The notes beneath the pieces were generated by a model. The model saw nothing but the letters and a program-made list of their open reading frames with translations, was not told the origin of the DNA and made no database searches. This document shows positions 24,444-31,325 of a stretch of 35,796 bases of DNA, in pieces. Origin of the DNA: a filamentous cyanobacterium CCP3. GTDB taxonomy: Bacteria > Cyanobacteriota > Cyanobacteriia > Phormidesmidales > Phormidesmidaceae. The first letter of the stretch is position 1. Each line of letters opens with the position of its first letter. A program made the translations under genes and the position numbers. The DNA lies in NCBI GenBank assembly GCA_003022385.1, contig PYGV01000021.1, forward strand, positions 1 through 35,796, written 5' to 3'.

Positions 24444-24481
24444 GGATTTTCAACGCCTGATGGCACCCCAGGGCTAGCTGG

Positions 24482-25102
24482 CTATGGCTGGCGCTTGGTC
24501 GCGACTCCCTGATAAAAATAGCCCACCACCTTTGGTATCTTTTCGGCGTAGGCGGCCTCTAGCTTTACCTGGTCAAACTGCTGCTCGATCAGCTGGCGCA
24601 TGTCGCGGTTGATGTGGCATCCTCCGCCAATGCGCTTTTGCAGAGGCGTCAGCCTGTTCTGCCAGGTTTGAATGTCGGGTTCGTGGCTGAGGCCGTGCTC
24701 GACAAAAAAGAACCGGCCACCGGGCTTGAGCACCCGATAAATTTCGGCCAGAGCCTGCTCGACATTGGGAATGCTGCACAGCGTAAATGTGCTGATTACA
24801 CTATCAAAGGTGCTGTTTGCCATAGGCAGCGCTTCGCCGCTCAGCATGTGGTGCTCGACCACAATAGGAGAAGCCTCGATGCGCTTTTGGGCCAGATGGT
24901 GTACGCCTGGGCTGGGGTCTACGGTGACAATCTGGCGCACGTGGTCGGGGTAGTAGGGTAAATTTAACCCGGTGCCAAAGCCGATTTCGAGAACTGCGCC
25001 GCTAACCTCGGCTAGCGCGTTCCGCCGGTAGCGCTCTAGCGTGGGGCCAGCCATGGACCAATCGAGCAGGTAAGGCAAAATTTTTTCGTTATAAAGGCCC
25101 AT
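24482..25102 (-). CDS. Small class I SAM-dependent methyltransferase
   Basis: A 206-aa methyltransferase. SAM-binding motif I is VLEIGFGTGLNLPYY (37-51), with the acidic residue of motif II in TVDPSPGV, motif III-like DSVISTFTLCSI, and LAEIYRVLKPGGRFFFVEHG after it. The YNEKILPYLLDW start and the LTPLQKRIGGGCHINRD segment resemble METTL7-like and phosphatidylethanolamine N-methyltransferase-type proteins, so a lipid or small-molecule substrate is plausible but unproven. There is no transmembrane segment. It is divergent from the metallophosphoesterase gene with only 67 bp between the starts. Confidence 0.85.
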   Translation of the reverse strand: MGLYNEKILPYLLDWSMAGPTLERYRRNALAEVSGAVLEIGFGTGLNLPYYPDHVRQIVTVDPSPGVHHLAQKRIEASPIVVEHHMLSGEALPMANSTFDSVISTFTLCSIPNVEQALAEIYRVLKPGGRFFFVEHGLSHEPDIQTWQNRLTPLQKRIGGGCHINRDMRQLIEQQFDQVKLEAAYAEKIPKVVGYFYQGVATKRQP

Positions 25103-25169
25103 TGGGCTACGCTCCCGTCGGTCTAGCGATCCATGTTAGGGGTTATTCTACACACCGCACCTAAGCACT

Positions 25170-26735
25170 ATGGCTTTCAAACTGACCAAAGAACCTTCGA
25201 TTGAGACCAAGATTCGCTGTATGCGGCAGCGGGTGCGGTGGCAGCATCCCCAGCTAATCGAGCGAGGTATTGACCAAACTCGCCTGGTCATCGACGAGAG
25301 CGGTGCAGATGACGAGGCTTTCTCGTTTTTGGTGGTGGGCGACAGCGGCACCGGACGGCACCGCCGCAGCAGCCCCCAGCGCCAGGTGGCCAAGCAGCTG
25401 CTAGCCCATGCCGACTCGGCCAGGTTTATGCTGCACACGGGCGATGTGGTGTACCTGGTGGGCTCGCGCGACCAGTACCAGTCGAACTTTATTAAGCCCT
25501 ACCGGGAGTGGCTGGTGGGGGGCGACGACTATCGGCACCTGCCCTACGATCGCATGGTGTTCAAGCAGCCCATTTTGCCGGTACCGGGCAACCACGACTA
25601 CTACGACCTGCCCACCCTGATCGGTCTGCTGTCGGGCATAACGGGGCCGCTGCGCTTTGCCCTGCGCTCTTACCTCGATCTGGACGTCAGCTGGCGCGGG
25701 TCTCACCGGGGCGACGCCTACGCCAGAGCGTTTTTGGACTACCTGAAGGCCGTACCGCAGGATGCTTTGGGCCAGCATTTAGATACTCACTACACCAGCA
25801 CTGTAGACGACCCCGTGGGAGGCCGCCGCGCCCTTACCTATCGTCCTGGGGAGTTTACCCGGCTGCCCAACCGCTACTACACCTTTCGCTACGGCGGCAT
25901 CGACTTTTTTGCCCTCGACTCCAATACGTTTAACCAGCCCCTACCCGTCATTCACGACCGGGCCAGTCGTCAGGAGCTACAGCAGCAGTGTCGGCAGCTT
26001 GAGGCCGAAAAGGCCGACCTGATGCGACAGGTGGGGGTTGAGGCCATTACCCCCGACGATGAAGACCCCCAGGAATATCTCACCGAGAAGATTGAGTCGA
26101 TCGACGAGCAGCTGAACGACATTGCCAAGCAGCTCGACAGCGCTCGCATTGCCACTGTAGATGCCGAACAGCTCGACTGGATACGCGATCGCCTGATGGC
26201 CTCCTGGCAAAACCCAGCGGTGCGGGGGCGCATTGTGTTCTTTCACCACCCGCCCTACGTCACCGAAGCGACCAAGTGGCCCCAGGGGCAAACCCTGGCG
26301 GTGCGCCACCACCTGCGCCAGGTACTCAACGCCGTCGCCGCCGAGGTCGGCGATATGGCCCAGGGCCGCCCTCTAGTTGACCTGGTGCTCAACGGCCACG
26401 CCCACTGTTTTGACTACCTGACTACGGGCGACACTGGCCACGGCGATGCCCATATGGCCTGGGTAGTTTGCGGCGGCAGCGGCTACAGCCTCAGGCGGCA
26501 GCGCGAAGAAGGCCCCGAGCTGCCAGAAACGATCGATGGTACCCCCCGCACCGTCGCCAAGTCGCACCTGTACCTAGGCCGCAGCGGCAAAGGCAGCCAC
26601 CTCAGGCGGCCCTACTCAGGCCTGCGCGTCGAGGTATCAGGCGGCAGCCCGCCGAAGCTGACCCTAACCCCGCTGGTGGCGGAGAAGTTTGACGGCCACT
26701 GGAAGGGGTTTGAGATGGAGTCGTTTGAGGTGTGA
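25170..26735 (+). CDS. Calcineurin-like metallophosphoesterase with coiled-coil insertion
   Basis: A 521-aa dinuclear-metal phosphoesterase. The motif set is complete: GDSGTG (D58), HTGDVVY (D92), GNHDYYD (140-146), HHPP, and NGHAHCFDY near the C-terminal third. Substrate is unknown; the family includes protein phosphatases, nucleotidases and acid phosphatases. Between the GNHD and HHPP motifs lies a charged helical insertion (~268-330, rich in Glu, Gln, Lys and Asp) that probably forms a coiled coil. There is no signal peptide, so it is likely cytoplasmic. Its stop codon is followed at once by an 8-bp microsatellite array. Confidence 0.9.
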   Translation: MAFKLTKEPSIETKIRCMRQRVRWQHPQLIERGIDQTRLVIDESGADDEAFSFLVVGDSGTGRHRRSSPQRQVAKQLLAHADSARFMLHTGDVVYLVGSRDQYQSNFIKPYREWLVGGDDYRHLPYDRMVFKQPILPVPGNHDYYDLPTLIGLLSGITGPLRFALRSYLDLDVSWRGSHRGDAYARAFLDYLKAVPQDALGQHLDTHYTSTVDDPVGGRRALTYRPGEFTRLPNRYYTFRYGGIDFFALDSNTFNQPLPVIHDRASRQELQQQCRQLEAEKADLMRQVGVEAITPDDEDPQEYLTEKIESIDEQLNDIAKQLDSARIATVDAEQLDWIRDRLMASWQNPAVRGRIVFFHHPPYVTEATKWPQGQTLAVRHHLRQVLNAVAAEVGDMAQGRPLVDLVLNGHAHCFDYLTTGDTGHGDAHMAWVVCGGSGYSLRRQREEGPELPETIDGTPRTVAKSHLYLGRSGKGSHLRRPYSGLRVEVSGGSPPKLTLTPLVAEKFDGHWKGFEMESFEV

Positions 26736-26736
26736 T

Positions 26737-26892
26737 GGATGAGTGGATGAGTGGATGAGTGGATGAGTGGATGAGTGGATGAGTGGATGAGTGGATGAGT
26801 GGATGAGTGGATGGACCCACCTACCCATCTACCCACCTACCCATCTACCCACCTACCCATCTACCCATCTACCCACCTACCCATCCACCCCT
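26737..26892. repeat. Two-sided 8-bp microsatellite between convergent genes
   Basis: Nine exact GGATGAGT units (26737-26808) begin one base after the metallophosphoesterase stop codon. After GGATGGACCCAC come eight CTACCCAT or CTACCCAC units (26821-26884) and a degenerate unit. The two halves are roughly inverse in sense (ACTCATCC against ACCCATCT), so the transcript could fold back as an imperfect long hairpin and serve as a terminator for both genes. The second half runs into cobU and supplies its last codons and stop. Copy number should vary between strains. Confidence 0.95.
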
Positions 26893-27425
26893 ACTCCCAG
26901 CTGCTTCACATCCACCGCATACCCGGCTACCACTAAGTACACCGCATCGGCGACGGTGCCGACTTGGCGAGTCAGGCTGCCGAGGCGATCGCGAAACAAG
27001 CGCCCGATTGGGTAAGCAGGCACCACACCCCAGCCGGTCTCTTCGGAAACCAAAATGACGGTGCTGGGGGTCTGTTGCAGGCTTTCGATCAGGAATTTCA
27101 CGGTACTTTGCCAGGTGGCGTCGTCCTGCTCCAGCAGGTTGGCCAACCAGGTGCCGAGGGAGTCGATCAGCAGGCAGTCTTGGGCGGTGGCGGCGAGAAT
27201 GGCCTCGGATAGGGCAATGGGCACTTCTTGCAGGTGCCAGTGGGGGGGGCGGCGATCGCGGTGCAGTGCCACCCGCTGTTGCCAGTCCAGATCTGTCGGG
27301 TCAACGCTGGAGGTGGCGATGTAGATGACCGACTGGCCCGATTGGGTGGCCAGGGCTTCAGCCCACTCGCTTTTGCCCGATCGCGCCGGGCCGGTAACTA
27401 AGAAGATGCGATCGTTTGTGGTCAA
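26877..27425 (-). CDS. cobU: Adenosylcobinamide kinase / adenosylcobinamide-phosphate guanylyltransferase CobU
   Basis: A bifunctional enzyme of the nucleotide-loop assembly of cobalamin: it phosphorylates adenosylcobinamide and then transfers GMP to form AdoCbi-GDP. The 182-aa length is typical. The P-loop is TGPARSGKSEWAE (11-23). The catalytic, guanylylated His is H55 in the signature HRDRRPPHW. LIDSLGTWLANLL and VILVSEETGWGVVP follow, then RLFRDRLGSLTRQVGTVADAVYLVVAG. The final residues (about GVGVDG) and the TAG stop are translated from the flanking CTACCCAT microsatellite, so the natural C-terminus has been rewritten. No other cobalamin gene is in the window. Confidence 0.96.
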   Translation of the reverse strand: MTTNDRIFLVTGPARSGKSEWAEALATQSGQSVIYIATSSVDPTDLDWQQRVALHRDRRPPHWHLQEVPIALSEAILAATAQDCLLIDSLGTWLANLLEQDDATWQSTVKFLIESLQQTPSTVILVSEETGWGVVPAYPIGRLFRDRLGSLTRQVGTVADAVYLVVAGYAVDVKQLGVGVDG

Positions 27426-27481
27426 GGGAAGTATTGTTTCCGAAGCAAGCTAGGGCCTAAAGGCGCTGGTTCCAGTGTAAA

Positions 27482-27580
27482 TCAGCGAGCGTAGGTGGTG
27501 CCGCTGCTGCCCTGGCCCAGCGATCGCAGAAGGCGGTAGCGTCCGTCAATGATTTCGCGGCTGACTCGGGCGAAGGTCAT
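27482..27580 (-). pseudogene. Remnant of a Ser/Thr protein kinase N-terminus
   Basis: A 32-codon frame on the minus strand reads MTFARVSREIIDGRYRLLRS and then LGQGSSGTTYAR before TGA. This is the start of a Hanks-type kinase: the IIDGRYRLLRSLGQG strand and the glycine-rich ATP loop GxGxxG, followed by the beta-strand aromatic. The catalytic Lys, HRD and DFG parts are missing and cannot be found downstream, where cobU begins 57 bp later. The frame has no clear Shine-Dalgarno. It is either a fossil left by deletion or a truncated gene still expressed as a short peptide. Confidence 0.6.
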
Positions 27581-27616
27581 GGTGGGGGTTTGGGTTTACA
27601 ATGGCCTATGCCCATT

Positions 27617-27667
27617 ATGCCGCTGGCCCCCTCATGCCGCTGGCTCTAGCGTGCCGCTGGTCCAGAC
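27617..27667. repeat. Three direct repeats with a 17-bp period
   Basis: TGCCGCTGG occurs at 27618, 27635 and 27652, exactly 17 bp apart each time; the first two copies extend to ATGCCGCTGGC. The bases between copies differ. They lie between the kinase remnant and mgtE, about 160 bp before the mgtE start. The regular period near 1.6 helical turns resembles iterons or a multi-site operator, but no bound protein is known. Confidence 0.6.
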
Positions 27668-27788
27668 TGGTCGTTGCCTGAGCGCAATCCTTTGCAAGGC
27701 CAAATCCGGTCGATTGCAGGCCTAACATCTCTGTTTACCGGGTCTGAGAGAATAATCCTGCTGGTTTAGCTTCTCTAGGGGGCCAGGG

Positions 27789-27805
27789 GCCACTAGACTA
27801 GTGGC
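27789..27805 (+). promoter_or_regulatory. Hairpin in the mgtE leader
   Basis: GCCACTAGACTAGTGGC is a 17-bp symmetric element (8-bp arms around one base; realistically a 7-bp stem with a 3-base loop), ending 15 bp before the mgtE ATG. It could cover the ribosome binding region, which is itself weak (AGGCGAG directly before ATG). No M-box riboswitch was recognised in the preceding ~300 bp. Confidence 0.4.
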
Positions 27806-27820
27806 AGTTGTTTAGGCGAG

Positions 27821-29227
27821 ATGCAGTCGTTGAGCGATGCGCAAACTACACCGCTTCCCCTCACCGTAGACCGCAGAGAGCTGCAAGAGCTGGTGCGATC
27901 GCAGCTACAGGTACTGCTGGAGCAGGGCAATTTGCCAGGGGCCAAAGCGCTCCTGGTGCCGGTGCAGCCTGCTGATATTGCCGAGGCCATTGAAGAGCTG
28001 CCCGAGGCCATGCAGGCGATCGCCTTTCGGCTGCTGGGCAAGGGCGAGGCGATCGAGGTTTACGAGAACCTCGACACCAGCATTCAGCAGGCGCTGATCG
28101 AAGACTTCAAGCGTCAGGACGTGCTCGACATCGTCGATAAAATGTCGCCTGACGACCGGGCCAGACTGTTTGACGAATTGCCCGCCAAATTTGTGCGCAG
28201 CCTGCTCGCTCAGCTCAGCCCCCAAGAGCGCGAGGCCACAGCTCAACTGTTGGGCTACGAGGCGGGCACCGCCGGGCGCATCATGACCCCGGAGTACGTC
28301 GCCCTTAAAGAAGGCTGGACGGTGCTGCGCGCCCTCGACTACATTCGCAGCCGCGCCTTTGTCAGCGAAACCATCTACTACCTGTTTGTCACCGATGCCG
28401 CCCGCCGTATGACCGGCATTCTCTCGCTGCGGCACCTGGTCACCGGCCAGCCCGAGCAAACTATTGGCGACCTGATGACCCGTGAGGTGATCTCGGTGCG
28501 CACCGACACCGACCAGGAAGAAGTGGCTCGCCTGGTGCAGCGCTACGACTTTTTGGCGGTGCCGGTTGTCGATACCGAAGACCGTCTGGTGGGCATTATC
28601 ACCGTCGATGATCTGATCGATGTGATCGAGGCCGAAACTACCGAGGACATCTACACTCTGGGCGGCGTGCAGAGCGGCGGCGACAGCTATTTTCAGTCAA
28701 ACCTGTTCGATGTAGCTCGCAAGCGGGTGGTGTGGCTCTCGATTTTGCTGGTTACCAATACCGTCACCACCGCCGTCATTCGCAGTCAGGAAGATATTTT
28801 GCAGCAGGTGGTGGCCCTAGCGGCCTTTATTCCGCTGCTGATTGGCAGTGGCGGCAACGTGGGGGCGCAGTCGTCTACGGTAGTAATTCGCGGCCTCAAT
28901 ACCCAGGAGATTGGCCCCAAGCAGGCACTTTCGGTAATTCGGCGGGAGGCGATCGCAGGTACTGTGCTGGGTCTTATGCTGGGGGCCGTAGTCACCGTTT
29001 GGGCCTACCTGCTGCAGGGAAACCTGCCCGTTGCCATGACCGTGGGCATTAGCCTGGTGGCGATCTCTATTCTGGCCTCGACCGCCGGGGGCAGCTTGCC
29101 CATTTTGTTTGAAACCATGGGGTTTGACCCGGCCCTGATGTCGGCTCCGTTTATCACCACCATTGTCGATGTGCTGGGGGTGCTGCTCTATCTCACCCTG
29201 GCCCGTCACCTGCTCGGGCTGGCTTAG
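27821..29227 (+). CDS. mgtE: Magnesium transporter MgtE
   Basis: A magnesium-gated Mg2+ channel/transporter of the cytoplasmic membrane. The 468-aa order is typical: an N domain of helical repeats (~15-135; LPADIAEAIEELP-like and MSPDDRARLFDELP segments), two CBS domains (~137-265; GRIMTPEYV, TIGDLMTREVISV), a connecting plug helix (~270-300), and five transmembrane helices (~303-468). The membrane part has the PLLIGSGGNVGAQSST signature and the APFITTIVDVLG helix; D451 corresponds to the pore Mg2+-binding Asp of the Thermus protein. The gene stands alone, with non-coding DNA on both sides. A leader hairpin lies directly before it. Confidence 0.97.
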   Translation: MQSLSDAQTTPLPLTVDRRELQELVRSQLQVLLEQGNLPGAKALLVPVQPADIAEAIEELPEAMQAIAFRLLGKGEAIEVYENLDTSIQQALIEDFKRQDVLDIVDKMSPDDRARLFDELPAKFVRSLLAQLSPQEREATAQLLGYEAGTAGRIMTPEYVALKEGWTVLRALDYIRSRAFVSETIYYLFVTDAARRMTGILSLRHLVTGQPEQTIGDLMTREVISVRTDTDQEEVARLVQRYDFLAVPVVDTEDRLVGIITVDDLIDVIEAETTEDIYTLGGVQSGGDSYFQSNLFDVARKRVVWLSILLVTNTVTTAVIRSQEDILQQVVALAAFIPLLIGSGGNVGAQSSTVVIRGLNTQEIGPKQALSVIRREAIAGTVLGLMLGAVVTVWAYLLQGNLPVAMTVGISLVAISILASTAGGSLPILFETMGFDPALMSAPFITTIVDVLGVLLYLTLARHLLGLA

Positions 29228-29585
29228 TCAACCAACGGAAGCATAACGGCCTGTTCTGAAACCAGTCAGCGGGCTCCCGGCCTCGTTATGTTAGCCTCGC
29301 TACCCATTTGTCTTAGGATAGAAGCATAGTGGCCGGGTTCTAGCCCACAATCTGATCATGGTGCTGTACTTTTTACCCGCTTCTCGATACAAATGTTTAC
29401 AATGTAGCTGTGAGATAGTGGGGGTTGAGGTTGCCTAACCGCCTACGCTCAATAAGCGTCATATTCAATAAGCTCGTTTCATTTACGTAATTTAAGGTCA
29501 GCTAGGTCAAAATTAGTTCACCCAAAACCTTAGCCACCGTTCTGCGTTTGTAGCCTCAGCCATCCCTAGAGACCATTTTGGGATT
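29228..29585. other. 358-bp spacer between mgtE and the DUF502 gene
   Basis: No gene was found. The region carries a near-consensus HLR1 site (separate entry) and a small hairpin, ACGCT/AGCGT around CAATA (29445-29459), beside a repeated TCAATAAGC. The AT-rich second half is probably the promoter and leader of the DUF502 gene. Confidence 0.5.
29386..29403 (+). promoter_or_regulatory. Near-consensus HLR1 (RpaB) site
   Basis: GATACAAATGTTTACAAT fits the HLR1 consensus, (G/T)TTACA(T/A)(T/A) twice with two bases between, at 15 of 16 defined positions; only the second base of the first half differs. HLR1 is bound by the response regulator RpaB, which regulates genes by light intensity and redox state in cyanobacteria. 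It lies 182 bp before the DUF502 start. Binding and the regulated promoter are inferred. Confidence 0.5.
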
Positions 29586-30428
29586 ATGGATTTAAACGGT
29601 TCGCCCACCTTAAACAACCCACCGCGCTCAAGTCCCGATCACCCCGAGTCTTCCGTGCTGCAAAAGATCAAGCAAGACCTCAAAAACGATCTGATCGCCG
29701 GACTGCTGGTGGTTATTCCGCTGGCCACGACCATTTGGCTGACGATTACGATTTCCGCCTGGGTAGTGCGTCTGCTGACTCGCTTTCCCAAGCAGCTGAC
29801 GCCCTTTGATGGCCTCAACCCTGTTCTGCTGAATTTTATTAACCTGCTGATTGGCCTGTCGGTGCCGCTGCTAGCGATTTTGATTATCGGCCTGATGGCC
29901 CGCAACATCGCGGGGCGCTGGCTGTTGGATGTAGGCGAGAAGGTGGTGCAGTCGATTCCGCTGGCGGGGTCGGTGTACAAAACCCTGCAACAGCTGTTGC
30001 AGACAGTTTTTCAGGACTCCAGCACTCGCTTTCGCAAAGTAGTTTTGGTGGAGTACCCCCGTAAGGGCGTTTGGGCGATCGCCTTTGTGACCGGGGCAAT
30101 GACCGCCGCCGCTGTGCCCAGTGCCTCAAAGATGCTGAGCGTGTTTGTGCCCACCACTCCCAACCCCACTAGCGGCTGGTACGCCATCGTCCCCGAAGCC
30201 GACGTCATAAACCTTTCCATCTCCATTGAAGACGCCTTTAAAGTGCTGCTCTCTGGCGGCATTGTTGGCCCTAACTTGGCTTCGGCTGTGCCCGCCGATC
30301 GCACCATGGCCCTGGTCAACGAAGGCGATACGCCCATCTCTCTAGGCCAGGGCGATGCTGAGATAGACCCGGAAAGGGCTACCTACCCGCAGCAACTTTC
30401 CGTCTTGTCGATGGAAGAAGATTGCTAA
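29586..30428 (+). CDS. DUF502 integral membrane protein
   Basis: A 280-aa protein of the DUF502 (COG2928) family, conserved in cyanobacteria and plants (the LCV/COV family) with no established bacterial function. After a polar N-terminus come the family signature LKNDLIAGLLVVIPLATTIWL, a first hydrophobic helix (~36-64) and a second (~82-106). SIPLAGSVYKTLQQLLQTV follows, then a soluble C-terminal part with RKVVLVEYPRKGVWAIAFVT and VFVPTTPNPTSGWYAIVPE. The last ~35 residues are acidic. The gene is 103 bp upstream of nusB on the same strand and probably shares its transcript. Confidence 0.93.
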   Translation: MDLNGSPTLNNPPRSSPDHPESSVLQKIKQDLKNDLIAGLLVVIPLATTIWLTITISAWVVRLLTRFPKQLTPFDGLNPVLLNFINLLIGLSVPLLAILIIGLMARNIAGRWLLDVGEKVVQSIPLAGSVYKTLQQLLQTVFQDSSTRFRKVVLVEYPRKGVWAIAFVTGAMTAAAVPSASKMLSVFVPTTPNPTSGWYAIVPEADVINLSISIEDAFKVLLSGGIVGPNLASAVPADRTMALVNEGDTPISLGQGDAEIDPERATYPQQLSVLSMEEDC

Positions 30429-30537
30429 GATATAGCCTGGCTTTAGCCTGATTGCCCCCGGCAGCGCCCAAACCGGCCGCTGGGGCAGTGCTGCTTGAGC
30501 AAGAATTCTACACCGCCGCTTCTGGGAGACATTGACT

Positions 30538-31200
30538 ATGCAAGCTCGCCGTATGGCCCGCGAGTTGGCCCTACTGGGCCTCAGCCAGCTTCCTGAAAAG
30601 CCTGGCAAACTAGTCATGCAAGACTTTGAGAAGCTGCTGCTAGCCGCCGTTCAAACCCTGACTACCGAAGCTAAAGACGCCCTCGAAACCGCCTCTGATG
30701 AGCTAAAGCGAGGCAACCAGCACTTAGTCGATAGCGGCACCCGCGCCAGCGATGTCGAAAAAGGGCGAGCCATGGTCGAAGCTGCGATCGCTCTCACCCA
30801 GGCCGCTATCAACCGTCTCGCCCACGCGGTCGAGCTGCCTGAGTTTATTCGCCTCAGCAACCAGTCTGAGATCGAAGCCTTTGCCCTGGAACTGCTCAGC
30901 AACACCGCCAAGCACCAGACCCAGGTCGACACTATTCTCGACGAAGTGATGGTCGCCTGGAATCTCAAGCGCCTGGCCCGCATCGATCGCGACATTTTGC
31001 GCCTGGCCGTGGTCGAAATGCACTATCTAGGCACCCCCGACCGGGTTGCCATTAACGAAGCGGTAGAGCTAGCCAAGCGCTACAGCGACGACGACGGCTT
31101 TCGCTTTATCAACGGCGTGCTGCGGCGGGTGGTGACCCGTGGGGAGGCAGAGGCAGGGGTCGAAGAGAGTGGGGCGGCGGTGGATGGTTCGGTGGTGTAG
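30538..31200 (+). CDS. nusB: Transcription antitermination factor NusB
   Basis: An RNA-binding helical protein that works with NusE/S10 in antitermination of rRNA transcription. The start MQARRMARELALLGLSQL is canonical. The ATG at 30538 is chosen because GGGAG (30524-30528) lies 9 nt before it; a TTG two codons upstream is the alternative. The C-terminal core shows IDRDILRLAVVEMHYLGTPDRVAINEAVELAK and RFINGVLRRV in normal order. At 220 aa it is longer than E. coli NusB because of a ~60-residue helical insertion (~40-105) and a Glu/Gly/Ala-rich tail. That tail runs into a GTGG-type repeat, which continues past the stop. Confidence 0.94.
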   Translation: MQARRMARELALLGLSQLPEKPGKLVMQDFEKLLLAAVQTLTTEAKDALETASDELKRGNQHLVDSGTRASDVEKGRAMVEAAIALTQAAINRLAHAVELPEFIRLSNQSEIEAFALELLSNTAKHQTQVDTILDEVMVAWNLKRLARIDRDILRLAVVEMHYLGTPDRVAINEAVELAKRYSDDDGFRFINGVLRRVVTRGEAEAGVEESGAAVDGSVV

Positions 31201-31240
31201 GTGAGTGGGTGAGTGGATAGGTGGGTGGGCCGGGGCCGCT
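31186..31240. repeat. GTGGGTGA-type microsatellite at the nusB 3' end
   Basis: Around and after the nusB stop codon (31198-31200) the sequence is made of degenerate GTGG/GTGAGTGG units (GTGAGTGGGTGAGTGGATAG, then GTGGGTGGG), ending in GGCCGGGG. It is the same family, degraded, as the array at 26.7 kb and the copy inside mfd. Four G runs close together (31221-31237) could also form a G-quadruplex on the plus strand. Confidence 0.65.
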
Positions 31241-31325
31241 GCTGGTGTGGAGTAGCGAACCTCTGGTTAGGCCCTCAGGACGATACTATTAAAAACAGTA
31301 AAGACATCCGCAAGGTAGCTCTGAT

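Noticed and set aside
26602-27015. Overlapping 60-80-codon frames over the 8-bp microsatellite (THPLIHSS- and PTYPSTHL-like peptides)
   Set aside because: Period-8 repeats stay open in several frames on both strands. These are composition artefacts, not genes.
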